Positions 1-8,875 of a stretch of DNA of 64,000 bases are shown piece by piece. The notes under the pieces are model-generated. The model searched no databases and was not told the DNA's origin. It worked only from the letters and a program-made list of their open reading frames with translations. Source of the stretch: Anaerolineae bacterium (GTDB lineage Bacteria > Chloroflexota > Anaerolineae > Aggregatilineales > Phototrophicaceae). The position numbers were made by a program, and so were the translations under genes. The first letter of the stretch is position 1. Each line of letters starts with the position of its first letter. Location: the NCBI GenBank assembly GCA_022821805.1, contig JAJECX010000010.1, positions 50,978 to 114,977 on the forward strand, written 5' to 3'.

Positions 1-550
1 CGATATCACGCGCAAGCTCGTGGGCGGTGCCGGGCACGCTATGGCAGAGTCCGACGGTGGCGATGTCGGTCGCCCGGCTCAGCGCCCACTGATTCATGCA
101 CATCGGATTGGCGTAGTTGATCAACAGCGCATCGGGGCAAATCTCTTCCATATCGCGCGCGATATCGATGAGCACGGGAATCGTGCGCAAGCCGCGCATG
201 ATGCCGCCGATGCCCAGCGTATCGGCGATCGTCTGGCGCAAGCCGTATTTATTGGGGATCTCGAAGTCGATGACGGTGGCAGGTTCGTAACCGCCGACCT
301 GGATCATGCTGATGACGTAGTCGGCGCCCTGCAGCGCCTCACGCCGATCGGTGGTGACTTCGACCGTCGGGTTGTTGCCCAGCGTATTGATGATATGCCC
401 CGCCACCGCCTCCGATTGTTTCAGGCGTTTGGGATCAATGTCCATCAAGCAGATAGTCGCGTCCGCCAGCTCGGGATAGCTCCAGATATCGCCCATCAAA
501 TTCTTGGCGAAGACGGTACTGCCGGCGCCGATGAAGGTCACTTTGGTCAT
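1..550 (-). CDS. GH4 family alpha-galactosidase/glucosidase, N-terminal part (cut by window edge)
   Basis: The minus strand from an ATG at 548-550 is open to the left edge and gives 183 residues. The N-terminus is a Rossmann NAD-binding fold of glycoside hydrolase family 4 (GAGSTVFAKNL at residues 8-18). It is followed by DTLGIGGI (110-117), NYANPM (145-150) and a C169-H170 pair in GLCHSVPGT, which in GH4 enzymes help hold the catalytic Mn. GH4 enzymes hydrolyse glycosides in the cytoplasm by an NAD-dependent redox mechanism. The family usually has about 430-480 residues, so over half lies outside the window. It is divergent from the SLC13 permease. The family call is firm; whether the substrate is an alpha-galactoside or another sugar is open. 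Confidence 0.85.
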   Translation of the reverse strand, partial: MTKVTFIGAGSTVFAKNLMGDIWSYPELADATICLMDIDPKRLKQSEAVAGHIINTLGNNPTVEVTTDRREALQGADYVISMIQVGGYEPATVIDFEIPNKYGLRQTIADTLGIGGIMRGLRTIPVLIDIARDMEEICPDALLINYANPMCMNQWALSRATDIATVGLCHSVPGTAHELARDI

Positions 551-586
551 AAACTCGTCCTCTGCTGTGGCGAACGAAGCTGATTT

Positions 587-636
587 AACCACAGAGAGGC
601 GCGTAGACACAGCCCGACAGCGCAGAGGACACAAAG
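587..636. repeat. ACCACAGAG/CAGAGGACACA repeat carrying a nested CGCGTAGACAC motif
   Basis: The spacer between the GH4 gene and the permease reads as a dispersed repeat of the ACCACAGAG...CAGAGGACACAAAG kind. Inserted in it is CGCGTAGACAC (600-610), the reverse complement of the 11-mer GTGTCTACGCG found in other spacers of this window. Confidence 0.5.
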
Positions 637-653
637 TTTTTTGCGCCATAAGG

Positions 654-668
654 TATACTGGCGTCATG
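654..668 (+). promoter_or_regulatory. -10 box TATACT, possibly a leaderless promoter for the SLC13 gene
   Basis: TATACT at 654-659 is followed by only six bases before the ATG at 666. Transcription would then begin at or very near the start codon. No Shine-Dalgarno sequence precedes the ATG, which fits a leaderless message. No good -35 box is seen. Confidence 0.4.
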
Positions 669-2456
669 CTCACAAGCTCCGAAATCACCGTCATCGGAAT
701 CATCGCGATCTTGTTGGGATTGATATTCTTCACTCGGCTGCGCATCGATATCATCGCCTTGCTGGTCCTGCTGATGGTGGCGCTGGCCCAGCTAGTGCCC
801 CCCAGCGACGCGCTCTCCGGCTTCAGCAGCTCGGTGGTCATCACCATTATCGGCTTGCTCGTGATGACCCGTGCTTTGCAGCAGACGGGTGTCATGCAGT
901 GGATAGCTCGGCAGCTTCAATCTTATGGGAGCGGCTCCGAGGCCAAGCTGATTGCCTTGGTCATGTCGGCGGGGGCGGCAGTTTCTTTGTTTATGAACAA
1001 CGTGGCCGCGGGAGCAGTGCTGCTTCCGGCTGTCCTGCAAGTATCGCGCGATAGCGGAGTCTCCGCCTCCAAGCTGATGATCCCGCTGGCATTTGGCGTC
1101 ACCGTCGGCGGCATGGCGACTTATTTCACTACTGCCAATATCTTGATGAGCGAAGTGCTGATTGCGCAAGGCATCGCTGGCTTGGGCATGTTGGACTTCG
1201 TGCCGGTGGGCGGCATGATTGTGGCGGCCGGTTTGCTTTACATGCTTTTGTTCGGTCGACAGCTGCTGCCCGATCGCGCTTCGCTGACGCAATCTTTTCA
1301 TCAAATCGACCTGCGCGATACCTATGAATTAGCCGAGCAGATGTGGCAGGTGCGTGTCACCCCCGGTTCCCGCCTGGCCAACCAGACCGTTCAGGAAAGC
1401 GATATCAATGCCGAATTAGGTTTGACGGTGGCCGCCGTCTGGCGCGGACGCGAGACCATCACCATCCCCAAATCCAACCAGATGATTTATCCCGCCGATG
1501 AGCTGCTGATCGTCGGGCGCGAAGACCGGCTGGAGCAGTTGCTGGCTTGGGGAAACGAACTCATCGAAAGCGATAAACACGCCGTACAGGGCGTGCTGCC
1601 GATTGAGCCGATTGAGATCATGATTGCGCCCCGTTCTACTGCCATTGGCAAGACGCTCTCGCAAATGAAGCTCAACCGCGACGCCGGCTTGCTGGCGATG
1701 GCGCTCTGGCGCGACGGGCAGAGCTTCCACACGGATGTACGCAAGATGCCGCTTCAAGTCGGCGATGCGATTTTGGTTGTGGGCAAATCCTCAGACATTC
1801 AAAACCTGTCGAACAACAGTAATTTTATCTTGCCGGCCGGCGAGTATTCGGCGCAAGCGATAGAAAGCCGCAAAGCGCCATTCGCCGTCGGCATCACTGT
1901 CATGGTTCTGGCGCTCGCCGTCTTGCAAATCCTGCACTTGCCTATTGCCATGCTGGCAGGGGCAGCCGCCATGGTCCTGACGCGCTGCTTGCGGATGGAG
2001 GAGTTTTACGCGGCTGTGGACTGGCGGACGATCTTTTTGGTCGCCGGCATGCTGCCGCTCAGTCTCGCCCTCACCGAGACCGGCTTGGCTGACCGCGTCG
2101 GCGCCTTCCTGGAAATGAGCCTTATGAACGCCAGCCCGCTTCTGCTGTTCGCGGTGATCGCCCTGCTGACGATGCTAGTCGTTCAAGTCATAGGCGGGCA
2201 AGTAACGCCGTTGTTGGTCGGTCCAATCGCCATCAACGCGGCGCTGCAAATGGGCATCGACCCGCGCGCCATGGCGGTGGCGGTGGCAATGGCTTGCTCG
2301 CTGGCTTTCATTACGCCCATATCCCATCCGGTGAATATCTTGATGATGGGGCCGGGCGGCTATAAATTCAGCGACTTTTCCAAGGTGGGCATCGGCATGA
2401 CGATTGTGACGCTGCTGACGATGCTGCTGGGCTTTTCGCTGCTCTGGGGGGTTTAG
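666..2456 (+). CDS. SLC13-family permease with two RCK_C (TrkA-C) domains
   Basis: Predicted sodium-coupled carboxylate or sulfate importer of the SLC13/CitT (DASS) family, 596 residues. The N-terminal half has five or six hydrophobic segments and the motif FMNNVAAGAVLLP. A hydrophilic middle (about residues 215-390) contains two TrkA-C type regulatory domains, each ending in a '..GD.ILVVG' strand. The C-terminal half has a second membrane block with FITPISHPVNILMMGPGGYKF, the second helical-hairpin motif. The reading frame stays open upstream to 504, but that part overlaps the GH4 gene and the repeat and looks non-coding, so the ATG at 666 is chosen. Its stop overlaps the stop of the convergent DUF4276 gene. 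The substrate cannot be told from sequence. Confidence 0.85.
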   Translation: MLTSSEITVIGIIAILLGLIFFTRLRIDIIALLVLLMVALAQLVPPSDALSGFSSSVVITIIGLLVMTRALQQTGVMQWIARQLQSYGSGSEAKLIALVMSAGAAVSLFMNNVAAGAVLLPAVLQVSRDSGVSASKLMIPLAFGVTVGGMATYFTTANILMSEVLIAQGIAGLGMLDFVPVGGMIVAAGLLYMLLFGRQLLPDRASLTQSFHQIDLRDTYELAEQMWQVRVTPGSRLANQTVQESDINAELGLTVAAVWRGRETITIPKSNQMIYPADELLIVGREDRLEQLLAWGNELIESDKHAVQGVLPIEPIEIMIAPRSTAIGKTLSQMKLNRDAGLLAMALWRDGQSFHTDVRKMPLQVGDAILVVGKSSDIQNLSNNSNFILPAGEYSAQAIESRKAPFAVGITVMVLALAVLQILHLPIAMLAGAAAMVLTRCLRMEEFYAAVDWRTIFLVAGMLPLSLALTETGLADRVGAFLEMSLMNASPLLLFAVIALLTMLVVQVIGGQVTPLLVGPIAINAALQMGIDPRAMAVAVAMACSLAFITPISHPVNILMMGPGGYKFSDFSKVGIGMTIVTLLTMLLGFSLLWGV

Positions 2457-3130
2457 GCGCTTAGGGCTGGCAGGGTTTCGAGCTTGGCGAGCCAAGCGCT
2501 GAAGAGCGGGCATTCCCGGCGGATTTTGGGTAAGCCGATTTCGAGTGCGGCTAGTACTCCCATCGTCGGTTTTTCATATTCAGGATAGATCCTTGCAATC
2601 TGCTTACTAGGCGCCGTTCGAGGATTGTCATTTATATCCTCGGGCGTTGAAAAGCTGTCACGTATCGACGCGAATCTGCTCTTGAGACGTGGCCTGTCCA
2701 TGCCATTGGCTAATCCAGCAGGGTCGCTAAACAAGAGTCCCTCAAACTCATGCATCTGTACATAAGGAATAAATCTGCTCAACACGTATTCATCAAATTC
2801 AGTTTTCAGTTGGGACATCAAGCAATTGGAAACCATAAGAGCCTTTTCCCCCACCTTCGCCTTATAAGAAGCCTCCAACTTGCCAGGAAACTCATTTGAA
2901 AGGCCATAATAGTCGATGAGAGTCGTGCAATGGGGCTGATGGCCGCCTAGCAGTAACGGTTTGAGACTATGTAGTATTCGAACAAATCTAACATCACCAC
3001 CCTTCTGACCGTGCTTCCCGATGAGCGTGGGAGTAAGAACTATATCGAGTGGACGGAAATGAGGCCTAAGAAGTTCTTGAACGAACGTTGCCTCAGTCTG
3101 CCCTTCACATATAACGTATACTTGAGTCAC
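2453..3130 (-). CDS. DUF4276 family protein (TOPRIM-like), partner of AAA ATPase
   Basis: A 225-residue protein with DUF4276 hallmarks: VICEGQTE at residues 6-13, TTLIDYYGL (69-77) and MHEFEGLLF (126-134). The conserved acidic residues (E9, D73, E128/E130) fit a TOPRIM-like metal-binding fold as in OLD and PARIS nucleases; this is family-level knowledge, not proof of activity. The best start is a GTG at 3128-3130 overlapping the TGA of the upstream ATPase (GTGA), which implies translational coupling. A longer frame to 3196 would overlap the ATPase. Base composition is AT-richer than the flanks, suggesting transfer. Its end overlaps the SLC13 stop codon. It probably acts as the effector or nuclease of a two-gene defence module. 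Confidence 0.8.
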   Translation of the reverse strand: MTQVYVICEGQTEATFVQELLRPHFRPLDIVLTPTLIGKHGQKGGDVRFVRILHSLKPLLLGGHQPHCTTLIDYYGLSNEFPGKLEASYKAKVGEKALMVSNCLMSQLKTEFDEYVLSRFIPYVQMHEFEGLLFSDPAGLANGMDRPRLKSRFASIRDSFSTPEDINDNPRTAPSKQIARIYPEYEKPTMGVLAALEIGLPKIRRECPLFSAWLAKLETLPALSA

Positions 3131-4224
3131 GCAGGCAGTCTCCCGCCGAGTACATTCTTCTCCCACAGTTCGCCTACCGTGTATTCTTTGAGCCACATAT
3201 CGAATTGGGTCTCGTCGAGACGATTGAACACCGATACCCCGTCCACTCGTTCAACAACGATCAGATCATCAATAGAGAATTCGTTCAAGAAAGGAACGGA
3301 CTGAGTTGCCGCAATAATCTGCATTCTATGGGAAGCTGAACGGATAAGGGATCCCAGCAAAGTGATGGCATGAGGGTGCAAGCCGAGTTCTGGTTCATCT
3401 ATGATTATCGTAGATGGCGGATCGGGTTGCAGCAGTGCCGTAACTAAGCATATGAACCGTATTGAACCGTCCGAGAGTTGGCTTGGAAGCAGAGGATAGT
3501 CGCTACCGTTTTGTCTCCATGTGAGTTGGATCAGGAATTCGTCCGGACGTATTTCCTCTGGCTCAAGTACAAAGTCATCAAAAAACGGTATAGCCAACCG
3601 TACTAGCTTTCGTATTTGGCTATAAGTGTCGGGCCTTTGACGATTCAAGGCAAAGAGGTACGCCGCGAGATTTGATGCGTCAGTTCGCAAATACTCATTG
3701 TCTTGTAGTTCTCCCTTGCGCTTCACCAGCGCAGTGTCGCTAGTATCATGAAAATGGAAGATTTTCCAAGCCGAAATGGAAGCATAGCAGTATCTAGCTA
3801 TCATCTGGTTGGAATGTTTCAGTTGTGATTCGTTGTGCCCTGAACCCAAAAAGCGACGAATGCCGTCGGCATAAATACCGTCAAAATACGCATCTTCCGT
3901 TGAGAACGCAAACTCTCCGGTTAGGCTGGGGGTCAAGACGAATTTGTAGCCGTTATTGCCGAACTCAATGAAGGACTCAAGGTGCACAGTTTCCTTGACG
4001 CCGTAGCTAAGGATTCGGTCACTTCCTCCTTGTTTTGCCACCCAAACTTGAAGCCGCCCTTCCACCATCTCTCGCAGCATCCGAAAATAGGAAATGAAGT
4101 TACTCTTACCAGCGCCGTTTGGTCCGATAAGAACATTCAACGGGCGAAGTTGAAGTTCTTCGAGTCTACGAATAGACTGAAAACCGTGAATAGATAGTTG
4201 TCGAATAGGATATTTCTCAACCAC
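3127..4224 (-). CDS. AAA family ATPase (AAA_21, OLD/RecF-like), candidate defence sensor
   Basis: An ABC/SMC-like ATPase of about 365 residues. It shows FQSIRRLEELQLRPLNVLIG leading into Walker A GPNGAGKS (residues 34-41), signature LSDGS (250-254), Walker B IIIDEPELGLHP (273-284) and the following AATQS switch. This is the layout of AAA_21 ATPases that pair with TOPRIM-like partners. I prefer the GTG at 4222-4224, which gives a normal family start just before the first beta strand; the frame continues to an ATG at 4299 with no clear ribosome site. It is translationally coupled to the DUF4276 gene. The region is AT-richer than neighbours. Gene order and fold resemble AriA-AriB (PARIS), but the partner here is DUF4276, not DUF4435. 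Confidence 0.82.
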   Translation of the reverse strand: MVEKYPIRQLSIHGFQSIRRLEELQLRPLNVLIGPNGAGKSNFISYFRMLREMVEGRLQVWVAKQGGSDRILSYGVKETVHLESFIEFGNNGYKFVLTPSLTGEFAFSTEDAYFDGIYADGIRRFLGSGHNESQLKHSNQMIARYCYASISAWKIFHFHDTSDTALVKRKGELQDNEYLRTDASNLAAYLFALNRQRPDTYSQIRKLVRLAIPFFDDFVLEPEEIRPDEFLIQLTWRQNGSDYPLLPSQLSDGSIRFICLVTALLQPDPPSTIIIDEPELGLHPHAITLLGSLIRSASHRMQIIAATQSVPFLNEFSIDDLIVVERVDGVSVFNRLDETQFDMWLKEYTVGELWEKNVLGGRLPA

Positions 4225-4439
4225 GGCGCTTCGCCTGACACTTCCGCAATTTCGATTGACATACAATAATACCATATCGCGCGGAGCCAGCCGCTCCATG
4301 CGGAAAGCGACAATCTATTCGGCGTCAATTTATCGTAAGCTAACCGTCAGTTGCGTGACAGAAGTATTCGACTTAGGCTATACTTTCATCTAGGAATGAG
4401 TCGATAGTTAAATTACACAGGGGCGCGAAGTATCCCGCT

Positions 4440-5489
4440 ATGACAGCTTCAGCATCTGCCACTACCCAGCCCCAAGCGTCCGCCATGAGCGCCAATCGGA
4501 GATTCATCTTGCGCGGCATCCTGTTGGCGGTCGTCGTGGCTGGCTTCATGTCGCTCGGTAACGTCAATATCGGCGCGATAGGGCAGGGGCTGGGTTACGC
4601 CTTGGCCGGCGTCACCGTGTTTATGACCTTCCGCGTACTGGGCTTCGTCGATCTGACGGTGGACGGCGCCTTTCCCATCGGCGGCGCCGCCTGCGCCATT
4701 CTCATCGTCAACGGGCACAGCCCCGAGTTTGCGGTTTTGATGGGCTTCGTCGCTGGCGCGCTGACCGGATTGGCGACCGCCCTGATCGATATCATATTCA
4801 AAATCGAGGGCTTGCTCGCCAGCATTATCGTGATCACAGCCGCCTATACCGTGACGCTGCATGTGATGGAGGGCAAAAGCAATATCCCCCTGCTAGGCGA
4901 AGAAACGCTGATCAGCCGCCACTCCAAAGCCTTTCGCACCTGGCTGGTCGAACAGTTCGGCGATCAAATGCGCCGGCAATCGACCAATCTGCTGGAAATC
5001 ATCCTCTTCGGCTTCATCGTTCTGATTGTGCTGGGCATCCTCTACTGGTTCCTGCGCACCGAAATCGGCCTGGCGATCCGCGCGACCGGCAAAAATCCGC
5101 AGATGGTCCGCGCGACCGGCTTAAATCACAATATGATGATTGTGATCGGCTTGATGGTGGCGAATGGTTTAGCCGGGGTCGCTGGCTCGCTGGTGGTGCA
5201 GCAATTCGGCTTTGCCGATGTCAGCCTGGGCTTTGGGCTGATCGTGCGCGGGCTGGCGGCGGTGATTATCGGCGAGGTGCTGCTGCGTCCGCGCACGGTC
5301 GGGCAATTGCTGATCGCCGCCGTCACTGGAATGCTCGTATTCGACATTTCGCGCGCCTGGATCTTCAGCGCCCTGGATCTGCCCACGACCGATATTCAGT
5401 TCGTCAGCGCCCTGGTTGTGCTGGCGGCCTTGGGCGCGCCGCGGCTCTACGACCGCTGGAAGGCATATCGACAGAGACTTGGCGGATAG
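4440..5489 (+). CDS. ABC importer permease (COG4120 / TrpY-like)
   Basis: A 349-residue membrane protein with about eight or nine hydrophobic segments of the BPD_transp_2 (branched-chain/ribose-type) permease fold. GFVDLTVDGAFPIGGA (residues 63-78) is typical of the COG4120 permeases that work with PF04392 binding proteins such as the tryptophan transporter TrpXYZ. The gene leads a six-kilobase run with an ATPase eight bases downstream and three binding proteins after it. The ATG at 4440 has no strong ribosome site; an internal ATG at codon 16 (MSANRRF) is a possible alternative. The family imports varied ligands, so the substrate is not assigned. Confidence 0.85.
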   Translation: MTASASATTQPQASAMSANRRFILRGILLAVVVAGFMSLGNVNIGAIGQGLGYALAGVTVFMTFRVLGFVDLTVDGAFPIGGAACAILIVNGHSPEFAVLMGFVAGALTGLATALIDIIFKIEGLLASIIVITAAYTVTLHVMEGKSNIPLLGEETLISRHSKAFRTWLVEQFGDQMRRQSTNLLEIILFGFIVLIVLGILYWFLRTEIGLAIRATGKNPQMVRATGLNHNMMIVIGLMVANGLAGVAGSLVVQQFGFADVSLGFGLIVRGLAAVIIGEVLLRPRTVGQLLIAAVTGMLVFDISRAWIFSALDLPTTDIQFVSALVVLAALGAPRLYDRWKAYRQRLGG

Positions 5490-5497
5490 GTGAGCGT

Positions 5498-6292
5498 ATG
5501 CTGTCACTCGATCAGGTATCGGTAACTTTCAACGCCGGCACGCCTAACGAAGTGCGCGCGCTGCGCGATATCTCGCTCCTAGTGGAAGACGGCGAATTCG
5601 TCACCGTGATCGGCTCCAATGGCGCGGGGAAAAGCACGCTGTTCAACGTGATATCAGGCGCGGCCGAGCCCGATAGCGGGCATATACAACTGGACGAGGA
5701 GGACATCACCTATTGGCCCGAACACCGACGCTCCCATGATATCGGGCGCGTCTTCCAAGACCCGCGCCTGGGCACCTGTCCCGGCTTAACCATCCGCGAA
5801 AACCTGTCGCTGGCGGCCATTCACGGACGGAACGCCGGTTTTCGCCGCGATGTAAAAATGGCGGAAGAGAGTTGGTTTTTCGAACAACTGGAACGTCAAC
5901 ATCTGGGGCTGGAGAACCGTCTGGATGCCGATGTCGCCTTGCTCAGTGGCGGCCAACGGCAGGCAATCACCTTGGTAATGGCGACCTTGACCAAGCCCAA
6001 GCTGCTGCTGCTGGATGAACACACGGCCGCGCTCGATCCGAACGCAGCCGAACAGGTGATCGCGCTGACACAAGAATTAGCGGAAGCCAATGACCTCTGT
6101 GTCGTTATGATCACCCATAGCATGCAGCAAGCTTGTGATTTGGGCGATCGCGTCATTATGATGAATCGGGGACGGATCGAGTTCGAAATCGCCGGAGAAG
6201 AGCGTAAAAACCTGCAACCGGCTGATTTGATCGATCGCTTCCATTCCTTGGCTGATGGAACCGAGCTCACCGACGCGCAGTTGCTAGGCTAA
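5498..6292 (+). CDS. ABC importer ATPase (COG1101 / TrpZ-like)
   Basis: A 264-residue cytoplasmic ATPase with Walker A GSNGAGKST (about residues 39-47), Q-loop region GRVFQDPRLGTCP, signature LSGGQRQ and Walker B LLLLDEHTAALDP, then H in MITHSMQQ. The DEH in place of DEP, and SGGQRQAITL, are usual for COG1101 members. AGGTGA precedes the ATG by four bases. It begins eight bases after the permease stop, so the two are one operon. It should power import through the COG4120 permease with one or more of the three binding proteins downstream. Confidence 0.88.
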   Translation: MLSLDQVSVTFNAGTPNEVRALRDISLLVEDGEFVTVIGSNGAGKSTLFNVISGAAEPDSGHIQLDEEDITYWPEHRRSHDIGRVFQDPRLGTCPGLTIRENLSLAAIHGRNAGFRRDVKMAEESWFFEQLERQHLGLENRLDADVALLSGGQRQAITLVMATLTKPKLLLLDEHTAALDPNAAEQVIALTQELAEANDLCVVMITHSMQQACDLGDRVIMMNRGRIEFEIAGEERKNLQPADLIDRFHSLADGTELTDAQLLG

Positions 6293-6411
6293 GTATTGAG
6301 GCTTTGCGCTGAGGCTCTCGACCAATTCCACTGGTTGCCTGCGGGCGCCATTGTTGAGCCCCGCGCCAAACACCTGAGCGGGCATTCATTCGCGCCGCTG
6401 GAGGATTCAAG

Positions 6412-7614
6412 ATGACCAAGCAAGCTGTGCTGTTGCTAACACTGATTTCGCTGCTGTTTTCAGCGACCGCAATTGCGCAGGGCGATGGCAAACCGACGAT
6501 CGCATGGCTCAAGTGGGGCGATTCGAGCAATGTTGCCCTGGCGGAAAAAGCCATCAAGGATATGTTGCAAGCTTATGGCTTTATCAATGATGAAGAGCGC
6601 GCGCTTCTGGATGACGAAAGATCGATTGAGGGAGAACACATAAACGTCATCTACGGCGATTCGCTTTTCGACCGCATGGAGGCCAACGCCATCATAGACG
6701 AAGCGCTCGACAAGGACGCCGATGTATTCGTCACCTTCACCACCCAGATGACCCAAATCGCCTATTACGCCATCCATGAGTTTATCGATCCGCCGAAGCT
6801 GATATTCACCGTGACTTCAGGACCCTATATCACCGGTGTAGCTGAATCTTCCTGCATCAAACCGGACTTCGTCATTGGCACGGTGCCAGTTACCAATTAT
6901 GAAGACATTGTGCCTCTGCTTTTGATGCAAGATCCTGACATGAAAGTGGTCGGCACGATCTACTCGCCCCAACAGCGAGCCAGCGAAGTTGGCGTCTCGC
7001 GAATTACGGCAATCGGCGAGTCCTTGGGCTTGACCGTTGAAGCCGAGTCAATCACGGTAACGCCGGACTTGTATCAGGCGGTCGATAACCTGGCAAACCG
7101 CGGCGCCGAGGCGATCATCATCCCCATATTCACTTTTCAAGGATTCAGCCTGCTCTTGTCGCTATCGTATGACTACGGGCTGCCGGTGCTCTTTTCCGCG
7201 CCGCAGAACGCCTATCGCGGCGGAACCATCGGCGGCGGCTTCTTCGGCCTTTACAAGCAAGGCGTAATCGCCGGCGCCATGCTGGTCTCGTATCTCAATG
7301 GAGACCTCGATATATCCCAGACCAGCATCTACGAAAGCGATGATTTCGCCTTCGCCGTCAACCTCGACGCGGCCGACTTGCAAGATGTCGAAATCTCCCA
7401 AGCGCTGCTGGATGGCGCCGCCTACGTAGTTGAAAACGGCCAGACCGCGCAAGGCGTCATAGCGGAGTTTCCCGAGGTCGAAATCAGCCTGCCGGAGATG
7501 CCCCTGGAAGAGCGCCGCGCCGCCGATCTCGAATTCCTTGCCGGGCTTGAGTGCGCGGACGAGATGATCGCCGAGCAGCAAGCGGCGCTAGACGCGGCGG
7601 CTGAATCTGAATAG
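6412..7614 (+). CDS. PF04392-type ABC substrate-binding protein, copy 1 of 3
   Basis: A 400-residue secreted binding protein. A signal peptide is seen at residues 1-22 (hydrophobic LLLTLISLLFSATAIA, then QGDG). The body follows the PF04392 (TrpX-like) pattern: PTIAWLKWG, a first lobe with DADVFVTFTTQMTQIA, PKLIFTVTSGPY, and a second lobe with GGTIGGGFFGLYKQGVIAGAMLV. The C-terminus LEERRAADLEFLAGLEC is shared by all three paralogues. GGAGG lies six bases before the ATG. A 119-base gap separates it from the ATPase gene with no clear terminator. No lipobox cysteine is seen, so anchoring is unclear. Confidence 0.85.
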   Translation: MTKQAVLLLTLISLLFSATAIAQGDGKPTIAWLKWGDSSNVALAEKAIKDMLQAYGFINDEERALLDDERSIEGEHINVIYGDSLFDRMEANAIIDEALDKDADVFVTFTTQMTQIAYYAIHEFIDPPKLIFTVTSGPYITGVAESSCIKPDFVIGTVPVTNYEDIVPLLLMQDPDMKVVGTIYSPQQRASEVGVSRITAIGESLGLTVEAESITVTPDLYQAVDNLANRGAEAIIIPIFTFQGFSLLLSLSYDYGLPVLFSAPQNAYRGGTIGGGFFGLYKQGVIAGAMLVSYLNGDLDISQTSIYESDDFAFAVNLDAADLQDVEISQALLDGAAYVVENGQTAQGVIAEFPEVEISLPEMPLEERRAADLEFLAGLECADEMIAEQQAALDAAAESE

Positions 7615-7650
7615 CCCGTTAATCTAAGTCAATGAAATAAAGGAGTTCAC

Positions 7651-8832
7651 ATGTTTCACAAGCTATTGCTTGGCATAATTGCCTTCTTGCTGCTGGTGAC
7701 GCCGGCGGCGCTGGCGCAAGACATGGAAAACCCCACTATCGCTATCTTACGCTATGGCAGGACCACCCTGAACGACCTGACCAAAAAAGGCATCCTGGAC
7801 ATGCTGGAAGCTTACCAGTTCATCACTGCCGATGAGCGAGCCTTGCTCAATCAGGAGGAAGACCTGGAAGGCGAACGCGTCAACATCTTCTGGGGCGATG
7901 CCGGCATGGATTTGCCAACCGCCAATATCATGGTCGAGAATGCCTTGGACCGCGGCGCGGACATTTTGCTGACGCTGCATACGCCCTTGACGCAAGTCAC
8001 CGCCAATCTCACGCTCGACCTCGATAAGCCGCCGCTGATCATCTTCAGCATCGTATCCGCGCCTTACACCGCGGGCATCGCCGATGCCCCTTGCATCAAA
8101 CAGGGCAATATCACCGGTACGCAAGCGCAAGCGCCTTATGACCAGTTCTTGCCGCTGGCGCGCTTGCAGGACCCGGACATTAGCACAATCGGTATCATGG
8201 TGAACCCAGCCGAGCCTAACAGTGTCTTCGGGGTGGCGGAAATCACAAAATATGCTGAAGCCCTCGGGATAACCGTTGTATCCGCCCCGATAGCGTCTTT
8301 GTCCGATGTGCCAGTGGCAACAGAGTCTTTGCTGGACAGCGGCGTCGAGGCGCTATTGGTTTCCTTCAGCACGGTCGAGTACCGGGCCTTGTCCGCCGTA
8401 CTGGAATTGGCGGCGGAATATGGTGTTATCACGATCGGCAATACCGTCGGCCGGGTAAACCAAGGCTCGCATATCGGCGCCGGCTTCGAAGACTTTTACC
8501 GCGAAGGCGTCGTTGTCGGGCGCATGCTGACCGCGCATTTGGAAGGCAGCATGGATGTTGCCGCGCTATCCATCAACGCTTTGCCCAGCTTTGGGGTCGC
8601 GCTGAATTTGGATGCGGCGGCGGAGGCTGGCATCCAGTTTTCGGATGAGCTGCTGAAGCTGGCGGATTATGTCATCGAAAACGGCGAAAGCACACAAGAC
8701 CTAACCCCGCCCAGCCTGCCCGACATGCCCCTGGAGGAGCGACGCGCGGCGGATTTGGAATTCCTCGCCACGCTGGAATGTAGTCCGGAGACCATCGCCG
8801 AGCAGCAAGCGCAATTGCAAAATGCGGAATAG
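7651..8832 (+). CDS. PF04392-type ABC substrate-binding protein, copy 2 of 3
   Basis: A 393-residue paralogue of the preceding and following genes. The signal peptide is residues 1-22 (LLLGIIAFLLLVTPAALAQ). It shares PTIAILRYGR, RGADILLTLHTPLTQVTANL, SAPYTAGIADAPCIK and the LEERRAADLEFLATLEC tail. It is closer to copy 3 than to copy 1: both have the ADAPCIK and NTLGxxN-type lobe sequences, and copy 1 is more diverged. A strong AAAGGAG lies six bases before the ATG. The 36-base gap to copy 1 and 43-base gap to copy 3 suggest co-transcription. Ligand-pocket residues differ among the copies, which may broaden the substrate range of one transporter. Confidence 0.85.
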   Translation: MFHKLLLGIIAFLLLVTPAALAQDMENPTIAILRYGRTTLNDLTKKGILDMLEAYQFITADERALLNQEEDLEGERVNIFWGDAGMDLPTANIMVENALDRGADILLTLHTPLTQVTANLTLDLDKPPLIIFSIVSAPYTAGIADAPCIKQGNITGTQAQAPYDQFLPLARLQDPDISTIGIMVNPAEPNSVFGVAEITKYAEALGITVVSAPIASLSDVPVATESLLDSGVEALLVSFSTVEYRALSAVLELAAEYGVITIGNTVGRVNQGSHIGAGFEDFYREGVVVGRMLTAHLEGSMDVAALSINALPSFGVALNLDAAAEAGIQFSDELLKLADYVIENGESTQDLTPPSLPDMPLEERRAADLEFLATLECSPETIAEQQAQLQNAE

Positions 8833-8875
8833 CAGCTACACTGCGCCCATTACCCATCAACTTGAAGGAATTGTC

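Noticed and set aside
20..583. 187-codon open frame on the plus strand at the left edge
   Set aside because: It is antisense to the GH4 gene, whose minus-strand translation shows clear family motifs.
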